Below, one piece after another: positions 1 through 7,464 of a stretch of 59,104 nt of DNA. The stretch's first letter is position 1. Each line of letters begins with the position of its first letter. The position numbers and the translations under genes are program-made. Source of the DNA: Clostridiales bacterium (GTDB taxonomy: Bacteria > Bacillota > Clostridia > TANB77 > CAG-508); assembly GCA_003534295.1 (NCBI GenBank), contig DPDV01000016.1, positions 1 through 59,104 of the forward strand. The letters run 5' to 3'. The notes under the pieces were generated by a model, which saw nothing but the letters and a program-made list of their open reading frames with translations, was not told the DNA's origin and did not search any database.

Positions 1-458
1 GTCAATATTTTACCTCCTGTTTTATTATCCATTATTTTCCATACGCTATGATAATCCATTTCTTTTAAATTCTTTACTTCAAAATCTGTTATTAATATTA
101 CAATTGTTTTTTCTAGTAACGAATAATCTTCTCCTGTTTTTATTTGTCTTGTATACAACCTACTCCAATAATATAGTATTCTTTCTATTATATTGCTTTG
201 ATCTATTAATTGCATTTCTATATTGCATTTTTCCTTTCCATCAAGCTCTGCTAGTATGTCTAACACTCCTAATTTGTCGTCTTTAAATTCTCTTCTTAAT
301 ATCGGGTTCTTACTTAAATCTATACTTTCTATTTTTCTTTTTAGTATTGTTTCTAAAAAACCTTTCGTTATTCTTTCGTTTCCTATCTCACCAAATAATG
401 CTTGAAATACTACATCTAATTTAGGCGATAATGTTTTTGTTTCTTTGTTTTTTTCCAT
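1..458 (-). CDS. Rpn family nuclease / PD-(D/E)XK transposase-like protein, truncated by window edge
   Basis: About 152 residues are visible; the C-terminus lies beyond the left edge. The protein opens MEKNKETKTLSPKLDVVFQALFG, the usual N-terminus of Rpn (recombination-promoting nuclease, TIGR01784) proteins. A PD-(D/E)XK core follows: Asp67 in GVLDILAEL, then Glu81 and Gln83 in NIEMQL. Members are recA-independent DNA endonucleases that promote recombination and are often multicopy. The ATG at 456-458 has an AAAGGAA ribosome binding site about 8 nt upstream and a sigma-A-like promoter at 690-719, so it looks like a live gene. Family assignment rests on motif and order; the exact function in this host is inferred. 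Confidence 0.75.
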   Translation of the reverse strand, partial: MEKNKETKTLSPKLDVVFQALFGEIGNERITKGFLETILKRKIESIDLSKNPILRREFKDDKLGVLDILAELDGKEKCNIEMQLIDQSNIIERILYYWSRLYTRQIKTGEDYSLLEKTIVILITDFEVKNLKEMDYHSVWKIMDNKTGGKIL

Positions 459-689
459 AAAATGTTCCTTTCATTGTTAACTATTGCTTAAACAGTTTCT
501 TAAAGTAGAACATTCACCTCCTATCATTAGATTTTATTTTCTTATTTTTTGGATTTTAATTAGATTTTAAATTTTAGAATTAAATTATTTAAAATTTGTG
601 TTGATTTTTGAATAAATAACTTTTTAGATTTTAATATATTTTTATAAGTTATTAGCTAATTGGTCTTCACTATTCAAGCAATGTAATTA

Positions 690-719
690 TATATAATCAT
701 AATTTACAATTTTTGTCAA
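690..719 (-). promoter_or_regulatory. Sigma-A promoter for the Rpn gene
   Basis: On the minus strand TTGACA (719-714), an 18-nt spacer and TATATA (695-690) stand about 230 nt upstream of the start codon. This leaves a long A/T-rich leader in which I see no further gene. Confidence 0.5.
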
Positions 720-756
720 CTCATTTTTGTTATGTTTAAATGGTAATATTTCAGGG

Positions 757-810
757 CTGTCCCTAATTGGGCAAATGGGACAATTGGGGACTGTTCCTAA
801 ATGAGGAATC
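757..810. repeat. REP-like remnant with repeated GGGAC/GGACTG blocks
   Basis: Short blocks such as CTGTCCCTAATTGGG, ATGGGACAATTGGGGACTG and TTCCTAAATGAGGAA repeat and partly mirror each other. This composition is foreign to the A/T-rich surroundings. Similar sequence is common in Clostridia as debris of small repeated elements. It directly precedes the palindromic repeat at 811. Nothing coding is visible between 459 and 912. Confidence 0.45.
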
Positions 811-833
811 GTAGGGGCGATTTTAATCGCCCG
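811..833. repeat. Dispersed palindromic repeat, copy A (full palindrome)
   Basis: The core GGGGCGATTTTAATCGCCCG is a near-perfect palindrome (GGGCGATT/AATCGCCC with a TT loop). Variants occur at 19891, 30936 and 37726, always between genes. It resembles a REP/MITE-type element. Confidence 0.75.
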
Positions 834-845
834 CCAAAATGGGGC

Positions 846-873
846 AAAAAAAAGATGGTGCAGATGCACCATC
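846..873 (-). terminator. Rho-independent terminator of the 913-1386 gene
   Basis: Read on the minus strand, GATGGTGCA-TC-TGCACCATC forms a perfect 9-bp stem followed by a run of T (846-853). A second small hairpin (893-908, CACCG/CGGTG) lies between the gene and this terminator. Confidence 0.8.
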
Positions 874-912
874 CCTCGAAAGTTTCAGAAGACACCGTAA
901 GCGCGGTGAAAA

Positions 913-1386
913 CTATTTTAGTGATACTTTTAGCATATCTGAGCCGAATAGCTCCACGCTAAAATTTTTTCCTATGTGCTCTTCAATGCGTGCCCGCATT
1001 ATCTGATGCGCTTGACTGCGCTCAGCCAGACTGGACTCCCGATGATTGTAATTACAGAAAACAATCATATGCTCGGGCATTTTAAATGTCCAATCGAAAT
1101 TCCATACATAACGGAATTCGCTGGAGCAGGTATTGCTCCACAACTTTTCTGCCCATTCCTGGAACCCAGGGGTTCCGAAACTATCGGAATCAAGGCCGAT
1201 GAAGATCGTGGTCTTGTATCCGCACTTTTGTACGTTCTCAACATAAAGTCCTTCGAACTCCTTTGCATATGAGGAGTTATGGCTCATTTCACAAGTCGCC
1301 TTTTTCAGCTTCCTTTTTGCCATAAGGGCTTTTATGCCCTTAGAGTTTGATTTTTCGACAAGCGTCGCATAAGCATTGATGTTCAT
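913..1386 (-). CDS. Unrecognised 157-aa protein of atypical composition
   Basis: I do not recognise this protein. It is soluble, with no signal peptide or membrane segment, and has a basic N-terminal part (KGIKALMAKRKLKK) and a central hydrophobic strand (TTIFIGLDSD). It is rich in Trp, Phe and His, and has four cysteines. Expression signals are complete: promoter TTGACT-17-TATAAT at 1466-1438, GAGAGG ribosome binding site, ATG at 1384-1386, and a terminator at 846-873. Its G+C content and use of CGC/CGG-type codons are visibly higher than in neighbouring genes. Together with the adjoining REP-like sequence this suggests a transferred single-gene cassette. An overlapping reading frame exists on the other strand, but it has no ribosome binding site. 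Confidence 0.65.
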   Translation of the reverse strand: MNINAYATLVEKSNSKGIKALMAKRKLKKATCEMSHNSSYAKEFEGLYVENVQKCGYKTTIFIGLDSDSFGTPGFQEWAEKLWSNTCSSEFRYVWNFDWTFKMPEHMIVFCNYNHRESSLAERSQAHQIMRARIEEHIGKNFSVELFGSDMLKVSLK

Positions 1387-1437
1387 TTTTTTTTCCTCTC
1401 ATTCTTATACTAACATCCTATTGGATATTATACCTTT

Positions 1438-1466
1438 ATTATACCACATACTTCACATAAAGTCAA
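1438..1466 (-). promoter_or_regulatory. Sigma-A promoter of the 913-1386 gene
   Basis: On the minus strand TTGACT (1466-1461), a 17-nt spacer and a consensus TATAAT (1443-1438). Confidence 0.8.
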
Positions 1467-1491
1467 GATTATGTAAAATTTATAAAAAATA

Positions 1492-1520
1492 TTGCGTTAT
1501 TTTTAAAAATGGGATATAAT
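1492..1520 (+). promoter_or_regulatory. Sigma-A promoter of the SNF2 helicase gene
   Basis: TTGCGT (1492-1497), 17-nt spacer, TATAAT (1515-1520). It is divergent from the promoter at 1438-1466, with only about 25 nt between the two -35 boxes. Confidence 0.75.
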
Positions 1521-1552
1521 TAGTTATTAAATTAAGGGGATAGTGAATAAGC

Positions 1553-4501
1553 ATGCCTAATAAAGAAACTCATAGAGCATTTAACCAGTTGTTAAATACT
1601 TTTTTAGAAATTAATAATAAAGAGGAAGAGTTGGCACAAGATGGTACTAGTAGTATAAAATTAGTACCTATATTTTTGTATAATGATACAGACAAAAAGC
1701 TAAAGGTAGAATTTAAAATTGGAAACGAACAATTAACTAAGATTAATAATCTTCCAGATTTTTTTGAAAGAATGCTTAATAGAGAAAAATATAAATATAA
1801 CAATGTGCTAGAGTTTATACATGAGGAAAATGCTTTTGAAGAGCAAAGTAGGCCTTTGCTAAAATTTTTATTAAAATATGCAGAAATAATTAAATATGCA
1901 AATGATGTAAATAATAACTATGCATATTATGGAAGAAACTTTAATGTGAATAATGTGGTACTATCAAATACAGGTTTAGATGAACTATTTGAAATATTAA
2001 AAGGGAAAACAGTAGAATTTGAAACAAAAACAGGAGAAAGAAAAATTCAATTTATAGATGAGCCAATAGATATAAAATTTATACTAGAAAAATCAGATGA
2101 AAGTACATATTGTTTAACACCTAATATAGATGTGTATGGGTATGATATATTTTATGGAAAAAATTATTCTTATTTTTTGATTGATAATAAGATGCACAAA
2201 TGTTTACCAAAAGTGGAAAATAGGAACCTAGAATTGCTAGAAGTGTATAAAAAAAATTATACTCAATCAATAGTATTTAACGAAAATAATTTAAGAAATT
2301 TTTTTGCAATTGTTGTACCAAAAATAAAAGATAATTTTGAAATAAAAAATATAGACAAAGAACAAATAGAAAAATACATGCCTAAAGATTTGTATGTAAA
2401 AATATATTTGGATTATAACGAAAAAGGTTATATAATAGCAGATATTAAATTCTGTTATGGAAATGTGGAATTTAATCCAATAAAAAACGTAAATTTGGAA
2501 ATAACAAGAAACGCTATACAGGAAAATGAAGTACTTGATACATTTGTACAAACAGGTTTTATGCTTGATAGTGCAAACGCAAGATTAGTATTAGCAAATG
2601 ATGAAAAAATATATAATTTTTTATCAAAAGAAATAGAAGATTATATGAAAAAATTTGAAGTCTTGGTTGCAGAAGACTTCAAAAAAAAGGACATAAAAAA
2701 AATAAAAATAAAATCAATAGGAGTAAAAATAGAAAACAATTTATTAGACATAAACTTGGGAGATTTTAAATTTAATATTTATGAAATAAAAGATATTATA
2801 AATAAATACAAACTAAGAAAGAAATTTTATAGATTAAAAGATGGAACTTATATTTCTTTAGAAAAAAATAGCAGTTTAGATTTTTTAGAAAATTTGACAG
2901 ATAACATAGAAATAGAAGATGAAAATGTAGAAGAAAATTCAATAAAATTGCCAATATATAGAGCTTTATATTTAGAAAAAATATTTAAAAACATGCCTAA
3001 TACTAATATACAAAAAAATGAGTATTATAAGAATATGATTAGCCAAATAGAAGATAGGCAAATAGATTTAAGTACAAAAATTCCACCAAAATTAAATGCA
3101 GAATTAAGAACATATCAAAAAATAGGTTATAAATGGTTGAGAACATTAGAACAATATAAAATGGGAGGAATTTTAGCAGATGATATGGGTTTAGGAAAAA
3201 CAATACAATTATTAGCTGTTATACTTTCATATGTTCAGAAGAACAAAGAAAATGTAAAGCCCTCTATAATAATATGCCCGAGCTCTTTAGCACTAAATTG
3301 GTATAATGAAATTCAAAAATTCACTCCCACGTTAAAAGCATTAGTAATAAGTGACGATTACTTAGAGAGAAAAAGAAAAATAGAAGAAATAGGCAAATAT
3401 CAAGTAATAATTACATCATATGATTCTTTAAAAAGAGACATAGATTTATATGAAAATTATTGTTTTAAATATGTTGTAGCAGATGAGGCACAATATATAA
3501 AAAATAATAATACAAAGAACTCAAAAGCAATAAAAACAATTAATGCAGAAACAAAATTTGCATTAACAGGAACACCGATAGAAAACTCACTTTCTGAGTT
3601 ATGGTCAATATTTGATTTTATAATGCCTGGTTATTTATACAAATATAAAAAATTTAAAGAACTATATGAAACACCTATAATAAAAGAACAAAATGAAGAT
3701 GTAATGAACAAGTTAAAAAAACAAATTGAGCCATTTGTTTTAAGAAGAACAAAAGGGGAGGTTTTAACAGAACTTCCAGACAAAACTGTAACTATATTAA
3801 ATAATGAAATGTCAGAAGAGCAATATAATATATATATGTCATATATGGCACAAGCTAGAAAAGAAATAATGAGCCAGATAGATATAAATGGATTTGAAAA
3901 AAGTCAAATAAAAATATTATCACTGTTAATGAGATTAAGACAAATATGCTGCCATCCAAAATTATTTTTAGGAGAATATGAGGGAGAAAGCAGTAAGCTA
4001 AACCAATGTATAGAAATAATACAAGATGCTGTATTAGGAGGACACAAAATACTACTGTTTTCAAGCTATACTTCAATGTTTGAAATAATAGAGGAAAAAT
4101 TGAAAAACATTGGAGTAAAATATCTTAAATTAACAGGACAAACTAAAGTTGGAGAAAGAATAGAGTTAGTAGATAAATTTAATACAGATGAAAATATAAA
4201 AGTATTTTTAATTTCGTTAAAAGCGGGTGGAACAGGTTTAAACCTTACAGGAGCTGACATGGTAATACATTATGACCCATGGTGGAATTTGTCTGCAGAG
4301 AACCAAGCAACAGACAGAACATATAGAATAGGTCAAAAAAGAAATGTACAAGTATATAAACTAATTACAAAAAACTCAATAGAAGAAAAAATATATGAAT
4401 TACAACAGAAAAAAGCAAAATTAATAGATAATATGTTATCAACAGATGCAACTTTTATAAATAAATTATCAAAAGATGATATATTAGCACTGTTTGAATA
4501 A
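1553..4501 (+). CDS. SNF2/SWI2 family helicase (DEAD/DEAH-type ATPase)
   Basis: A 982-residue ATP-dependent nucleic-acid translocase. The first ~510 residues are poorly conserved, lysine-rich and of unknown fold. The SNF2 motor follows: Walker A GGILADDMGLGKT (about 539-551), Walker B box DEAQ near 644 (DEAH variant), motif III TGTPIEN near 672, then the C-terminal RecA lobe with GGTGLNLTGADMVIHYDPWWN (about 890-910) and motif VI ATDRTYRIGQ. The GMGLGKT-like and DPWWN...DRxxRIGQ signatures mark the bacterial SNF2 group; the C-terminal lobe is complete. Members act on DNA-protein or transcription complexes, but the target here cannot be read from sequence. AGGGG lies upstream of the ATG. The gene is monocistronic, with its own promoter and terminator. 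Confidence 0.92.
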   Translation: MPNKETHRAFNQLLNTFLEINNKEEELAQDGTSSIKLVPIFLYNDTDKKLKVEFKIGNEQLTKINNLPDFFERMLNREKYKYNNVLEFIHEENAFEEQSRPLLKFLLKYAEIIKYANDVNNNYAYYGRNFNVNNVVLSNTGLDELFEILKGKTVEFETKTGERKIQFIDEPIDIKFILEKSDESTYCLTPNIDVYGYDIFYGKNYSYFLIDNKMHKCLPKVENRNLELLEVYKKNYTQSIVFNENNLRNFFAIVVPKIKDNFEIKNIDKEQIEKYMPKDLYVKIYLDYNEKGYIIADIKFCYGNVEFNPIKNVNLEITRNAIQENEVLDTFVQTGFMLDSANARLVLANDEKIYNFLSKEIEDYMKKFEVLVAEDFKKKDIKKIKIKSIGVKIENNLLDINLGDFKFNIYEIKDIINKYKLRKKFYRLKDGTYISLEKNSSLDFLENLTDNIEIEDENVEENSIKLPIYRALYLEKIFKNMPNTNIQKNEYYKNMISQIEDRQIDLSTKIPPKLNAELRTYQKIGYKWLRTLEQYKMGGILADDMGLGKTIQLLAVILSYVQKNKENVKPSIIICPSSLALNWYNEIQKFTPTLKALVISDDYLERKRKIEEIGKYQVIITSYDSLKRDIDLYENYCFKYVVADEAQYIKNNNTKNSKAIKTINAETKFALTGTPIENSLSELWSIFDFIMPGYLYKYKKFKELYETPIIKEQNEDVMNKLKKQIEPFVLRRTKGEVLTELPDKTVTILNNEMSEEQYNIYMSYMAQARKEIMSQIDINGFEKSQIKILSLLMRLRQICCHPKLFLGEYEGESSKLNQCIEIIQDAVLGGHKILLFSSYTSMFEIIEEKLKNIGVKYLKLTGQTKVGERIELVDKFNTDENIKVFLISLKAGGTGLNLTGADMVIHYDPWWNLSAENQATDRTYRIGQKRNVQVYKLITKNSIEEKIYELQQKKAKLIDNMLSTDATFINKLSKDDILALFE

Positions 4502-4552
4502 GAAATAAGCAAGAAAGTTTCAAAAATTTGTTTTAATAAAGTATATATTATA

Positions 4553-4580
4553 TTAAAAAGAGGGAAAACCCTCTTTTTAA
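4553..4580. terminator. Bidirectional intrinsic terminator
   Basis: TTAAAAAGAGGG and CCCTCTTTTTAA form a 12-bp stem with an AAAA loop, with A and T tracts on both sides. It serves the helicase gene (+) and the convergent DUF898-like gene (-), whose stop codon lies in the stem. Confidence 0.9.
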
Positions 4581-5938
4581 TATTGTATGTTTTTTGTTGT
4601 TCCGTCTGTTAATAATACTTTTATACTCTCTGGTCCGCCATTTCCTAAGAATTCAGCTACACCACTGGCAACTTTGATTTTTTGTTGGTTAGGATCACTT
4701 GAATTTGGATCATGTATTACATATAAATCGTTATTTTTTGTTATAAAATATAAATCTATATCGTTAAATACTGATTTAGTTACTTTGTATAAATATTTAG
4801 CATTAGTATTTTCGATTAATACTGCTCCCATACTTTCGCTTATGGCAATTGAACCATTTTCTATTGAAGCTACTACATCAGTATCATGACTAGGTGAACC
4901 ATAATATGTAACACTATCTATTAGTGTTACAGTAGTATATCTATAAAAATCATTTGTTGTATATTTAATGGTATTTGTGGTTTCATTATCATCATCAAAA
5001 GAAGTAGATTCACTTGAATTAAGTGGCACTTGTATAAATGAATTTTTTCCATTATTTTTGTTATTAACATTGTTTTTAAAATCTAATAATACTTTTTCAA
5101 TATAAAATTTATCACTTGTGTCATCGCTTTTGATGTTGTTATATTTAATAATAGCAGAAACTAGAGTACATACAACAAGCACAACAAATATTATAATAGC
5201 TATAATTGCAGGGACCATAGAAGTTTTTGGCTCTTCTTCTCCTTTTAATCTTATATGAGTATTTTGTGCTTTCCAGTTTTCCATTTTAATAGGTAACCAA
5301 AAGCCATAAATTCCAAATGTAATAACAGTTAAAAACCACCATAACAAATAATGACCAATTAAACTTAAAGAACTTCCATTAAATACAATTCTTTTGCGAT
5401 TTATAATGGTGTGTTTTGCAAGCCATTTTTGCTTGTAACATATTCCAAAAGGATATAGTATTCCTAAAGAAATAATAGTTAGGAAATTGCAAAGTAAATT
5501 TACACCTATTACTCCTAAAACCCCACCATCAAAATAGCTTTCACCTTTTACAAATGTTTCATCTTCAAAGTGAATATTTGAAACTATCCATTGTTCCTTT
5601 CTTATTGGAATCCAAAAACTATAAATTCCCAATGTTATAATAGTAAAAAATATCCATTTAAACCTTTGGACAAATAAAGAGGCGCCAGTTCCTTCAAATT
5701 TTAATCTTTTTCCATTGTAAACAGTATGGTCTATTTTATAAGCAATTAATAATTTCTCTGCCCATGCAGATGCTATTCCTAAAGTAGCAGCAGTTATTAG
5801 AAAAGATAAAATGCCATATCCAATTAATTCTAGGACTTTGCCATCAAAATAGGAATCAGTTCTTTCCACTTTTTTTTCTACTTTAATTTCATCATATACT
5901 GACTCTGTTTCACTTTGTTCAGTCTTTTGCTCGTTCAT
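4577..5938 (-). CDS. DUF898/YjgN-like multi-repeat membrane protein
   Basis: A 453-residue integral membrane protein. After an acidic cytoplasmic N-terminus, residues about 29-235 contain four tandem copies of a ~50-residue unit: F-D/E-G...hydrophobic helix...TLGIYSFW...W...NT. Examples are SYFDGKVLELIG and SYFDGGVLGVIG, and ITLGIYSFWIPI and ITFGIYGFWLPI. This is the layout of the DUF898 (YjgN) family. A further membrane helix (about 245-266) leads to a ~190-residue Ser/Thr/Asn-rich, probably extracytoplasmic domain that I cannot assign. Function unknown. GGAGG lies 11 nt before the ATG, and the gene stands alone between promoter and shared terminator. Confidence 0.75.
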   Translation of the reverse strand: MNEQKTEQSETESVYDEIKVEKKVERTDSYFDGKVLELIGYGILSFLITAATLGIASAWAEKLLIAYKIDHTVYNGKRLKFEGTGASLFVQRFKWIFFTIITLGIYSFWIPIRKEQWIVSNIHFEDETFVKGESYFDGGVLGVIGVNLLCNFLTIISLGILYPFGICYKQKWLAKHTIINRKRIVFNGSSLSLIGHYLLWWFLTVITFGIYGFWLPIKMENWKAQNTHIRLKGEEEPKTSMVPAIIAIIIFVVLVVCTLVSAIIKYNNIKSDDTSDKFYIEKVLLDFKNNVNNKNNGKNSFIQVPLNSSESTSFDDDNETTNTIKYTTNDFYRYTTVTLIDSVTYYGSPSHDTDVVASIENGSIAISESMGAVLIENTNAKYLYKVTKSVFNDIDLYFITKNNDLYVIHDPNSSDPNQQKIKVASGVAEFLGNGGPESIKVLLTDGTTKNIQY

Positions 5939-5974
5939 TATAAAATTTCCTCCCCTTTTTTATTTTATATAATT

Positions 5975-6003
5975 ATAGTAGTATACAAATTAAAAAAAAT
6001 CAA
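5975..6003 (-). promoter_or_regulatory. Probable sigma-A promoter of the DUF898-like gene
   Basis: On the minus strand TTGATT (6003-5998), 17-nt spacer, TACTAT (5980-5975). Confidence 0.5.
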
Positions 6004-6033
6004 GCAAATATAGATATATAACAATGGAAAATA

Positions 6034-6062
6034 TTGAAAAGATAGATAATACATGGTATAAT
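6034..6062 (+). promoter_or_regulatory. Sigma-A promoter of the beta-CASP gene
   Basis: TTGAAA (6034-6039), 17-nt spacer, TATAAT (6057-6062), 43 nt before the start codon. Confidence 0.75.
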
Positions 6063-6105
6063 TATTATGTTAATACGTAATTGCGTAATGCAGAAAGGAG
6101 AAAAA

Positions 6106-7329
6106 ATGAAAATTTTTTTTGAAACGCAAAGCTCTGAAGTCACAGGATCCAGTCACTTAGTGACTATAATAAGAGACAACAAACCGCTAAGGATATTAGT
6201 GGATTGTGGTAAATTTCAGGGAGAAGCCGAAAAAGAAAAAAATAGGTTCTTCGGATTTGAACCTGATAAAATAGATGTGGTGTTTGTGACGCATGCACAT
6301 TACGACCACATTGGAAGAATCCCGCAACTCATTAAAAGTGGTTTTAAAGGAATAATCATCTCTAATGAGGTGACAAGGAGAAGAGCCCAGATATCTCTGG
6401 GAAGAAGTAACAACTTTGTTTTTTCACAGTGGAAACACGTTGAAGAAACATTTTTATACTCTTTTTCAAGGGAGATAAAATTTGCATTTTTTAAAAATGC
6501 ACACATTGCGGGCGCAACTGCGCTATTTCTCCGGGTAGAGAACCATAATTACTCTGAGAATTACCTGTTTACAGGTGATTATTTAGAGAAAAGTAATTTT
6601 GCCCAAACATGGTTTCCAGAATGGGTGTATAGGTTGCCACTGACAATTGTGGCTGAAACGACGTATGGGACAGGAGCAAAAAAGGAGCATGGCAAATTTG
6701 AAAGGGAATTAAAGGAGTGGATGAGATCTCCAAGTCATACAGCAGTTGTTCCTGTATTTGCTATGGAGCGGGGACAGGTAATCCTTAAGAAAATTGGCGA
6801 GATGCAGAAAAAAAGAAAAATTTCTGCAAATATCCCAATTTTTATACAAGGCGAAAGTCTTGTTGATTACACCAATCAATATTTGGCTGAAGGTTTAATC
6901 CCGTATCAGCCCAATGTTATCCCTGTACCTACTAATGTAGGTATAAGAACATTGCCACAATATAAGATTGTTGTAACAACTCCTGGAATGGGCAAGGATG
7001 GAGCTTCTCGTACGTGGATAGAACATGCCAAAAAAAACAAAAATATTATGCTTTTTAAAGTAGGCTATGCACCAGAAACAGCTCCCATGGGAAGACTGGG
7101 CCAAATGAATGTCAAATTCATGGAGACCAATGAGTTTGGCTCACATTGTACAGGAGAAGAGATGATAGAATTTCTATCACGATTCGAATGTATAAAAAAC
7201 GTTATTTTAGTGCATGGTAACATGAGCACTAAGAAAATAATGTTTGAAGCAATTAGGGAAAGGAGAATTGCTTCAAAAGTTTGGATTCTTGAACCAGGTG
7301 AATTTATCTGGAAAGATCTGAACAACTAA
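6106..7329 (+). CDS. Metallo-beta-lactamase fold / beta-CASP ribonuclease-like protein
   Basis: A 407-residue protein of the YSH1/CPSF73-like RNA-processing group (COG1236 type). The zinc motif THAHYDHIG has His63, His65, Asp67 and His68; AHIAGATALFL and LFTGDY supply the other metal ligands. The beta-CASP part includes VVPVFAMERGQ, VTTPGM and HCTGEEMIEF, with a final LVHGN motif. Relatives are metal-dependent RNA endo/exonucleases; the substrate here is unknown. I start at 6106 because AAAGGAG lies 7 nt upstream; the in-frame ATG at 6067 lies only 5 nt past the promoter -10. G+C and CGN codon use are higher than in neighbouring genes, and the gene has its own promoter and a strong terminator, so recent acquisition is likely. 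Confidence 0.85.
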   Translation: MKIFFETQSSEVTGSSHLVTIIRDNKPLRILVDCGKFQGEAEKEKNRFFGFEPDKIDVVFVTHAHYDHIGRIPQLIKSGFKGIIISNEVTRRRAQISLGRSNNFVFSQWKHVEETFLYSFSREIKFAFFKNAHIAGATALFLRVENHNYSENYLFTGDYLEKSNFAQTWFPEWVYRLPLTIVAETTYGTGAKKEHGKFERELKEWMRSPSHTAVVPVFAMERGQVILKKIGEMQKKRKISANIPIFIQGESLVDYTNQYLAEGLIPYQPNVIPVPTNVGIRTLPQYKIVVTTPGMGKDGASRTWIEHAKKNKNIMLFKVGYAPETAPMGRLGQMNVKFMETNEFGSHCTGEEMIEFLSRFECIKNVILVHGNMSTKKIMFEAIRERRIASKVWILEPGEFIWKDLNN

Positions 7330-7333
7330 AATT

Positions 7334-7364
7334 ACAAGGACACTCTATTTTAGAGTGTCCTTGT
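7334..7364 (+). terminator. Intrinsic terminator after the beta-CASP gene
   Basis: A perfect 14-bp stem ACAAGGACACTCTA/TAGAGTGTCCTTGT with a TTT loop, followed by a short T-rich tail. Confidence 0.8.
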
Positions 7365-7407
7365 TTCATAAATAATTAGTAATGAAAAGAAAAATGTTAA
7401 ATTTTAC

Positions 7408-7436
7408 TTGTACAACTAAATAAATTATGATAAAAT
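7408..7436 (+). promoter_or_regulatory. Sigma-A promoter of the aspS operon
   Basis: TTGTAC (7408-7413), 17-nt spacer, TAAAAT (7431-7436). The leader is under 30 nt, so there is no room for a T-box. Confidence 0.7.
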
Positions 7437-7464
7437 ATTTGACATAAGATTGGGGAGGAAACAT

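Noticed and set aside
976..1272. 98-aa frame on the plus strand opposite the 913-1386 gene
   Set aside because: No ribosome binding site or promoter on that strand; the minus-strand gene has complete expression signals.
7365..7464. T-box riboswitch before aspS (and before proS at 10960-10988)
   Set aside because: The leaders are too short and lack a T-box-like TGGNACCGCG sequence; proS lies inside an operon.
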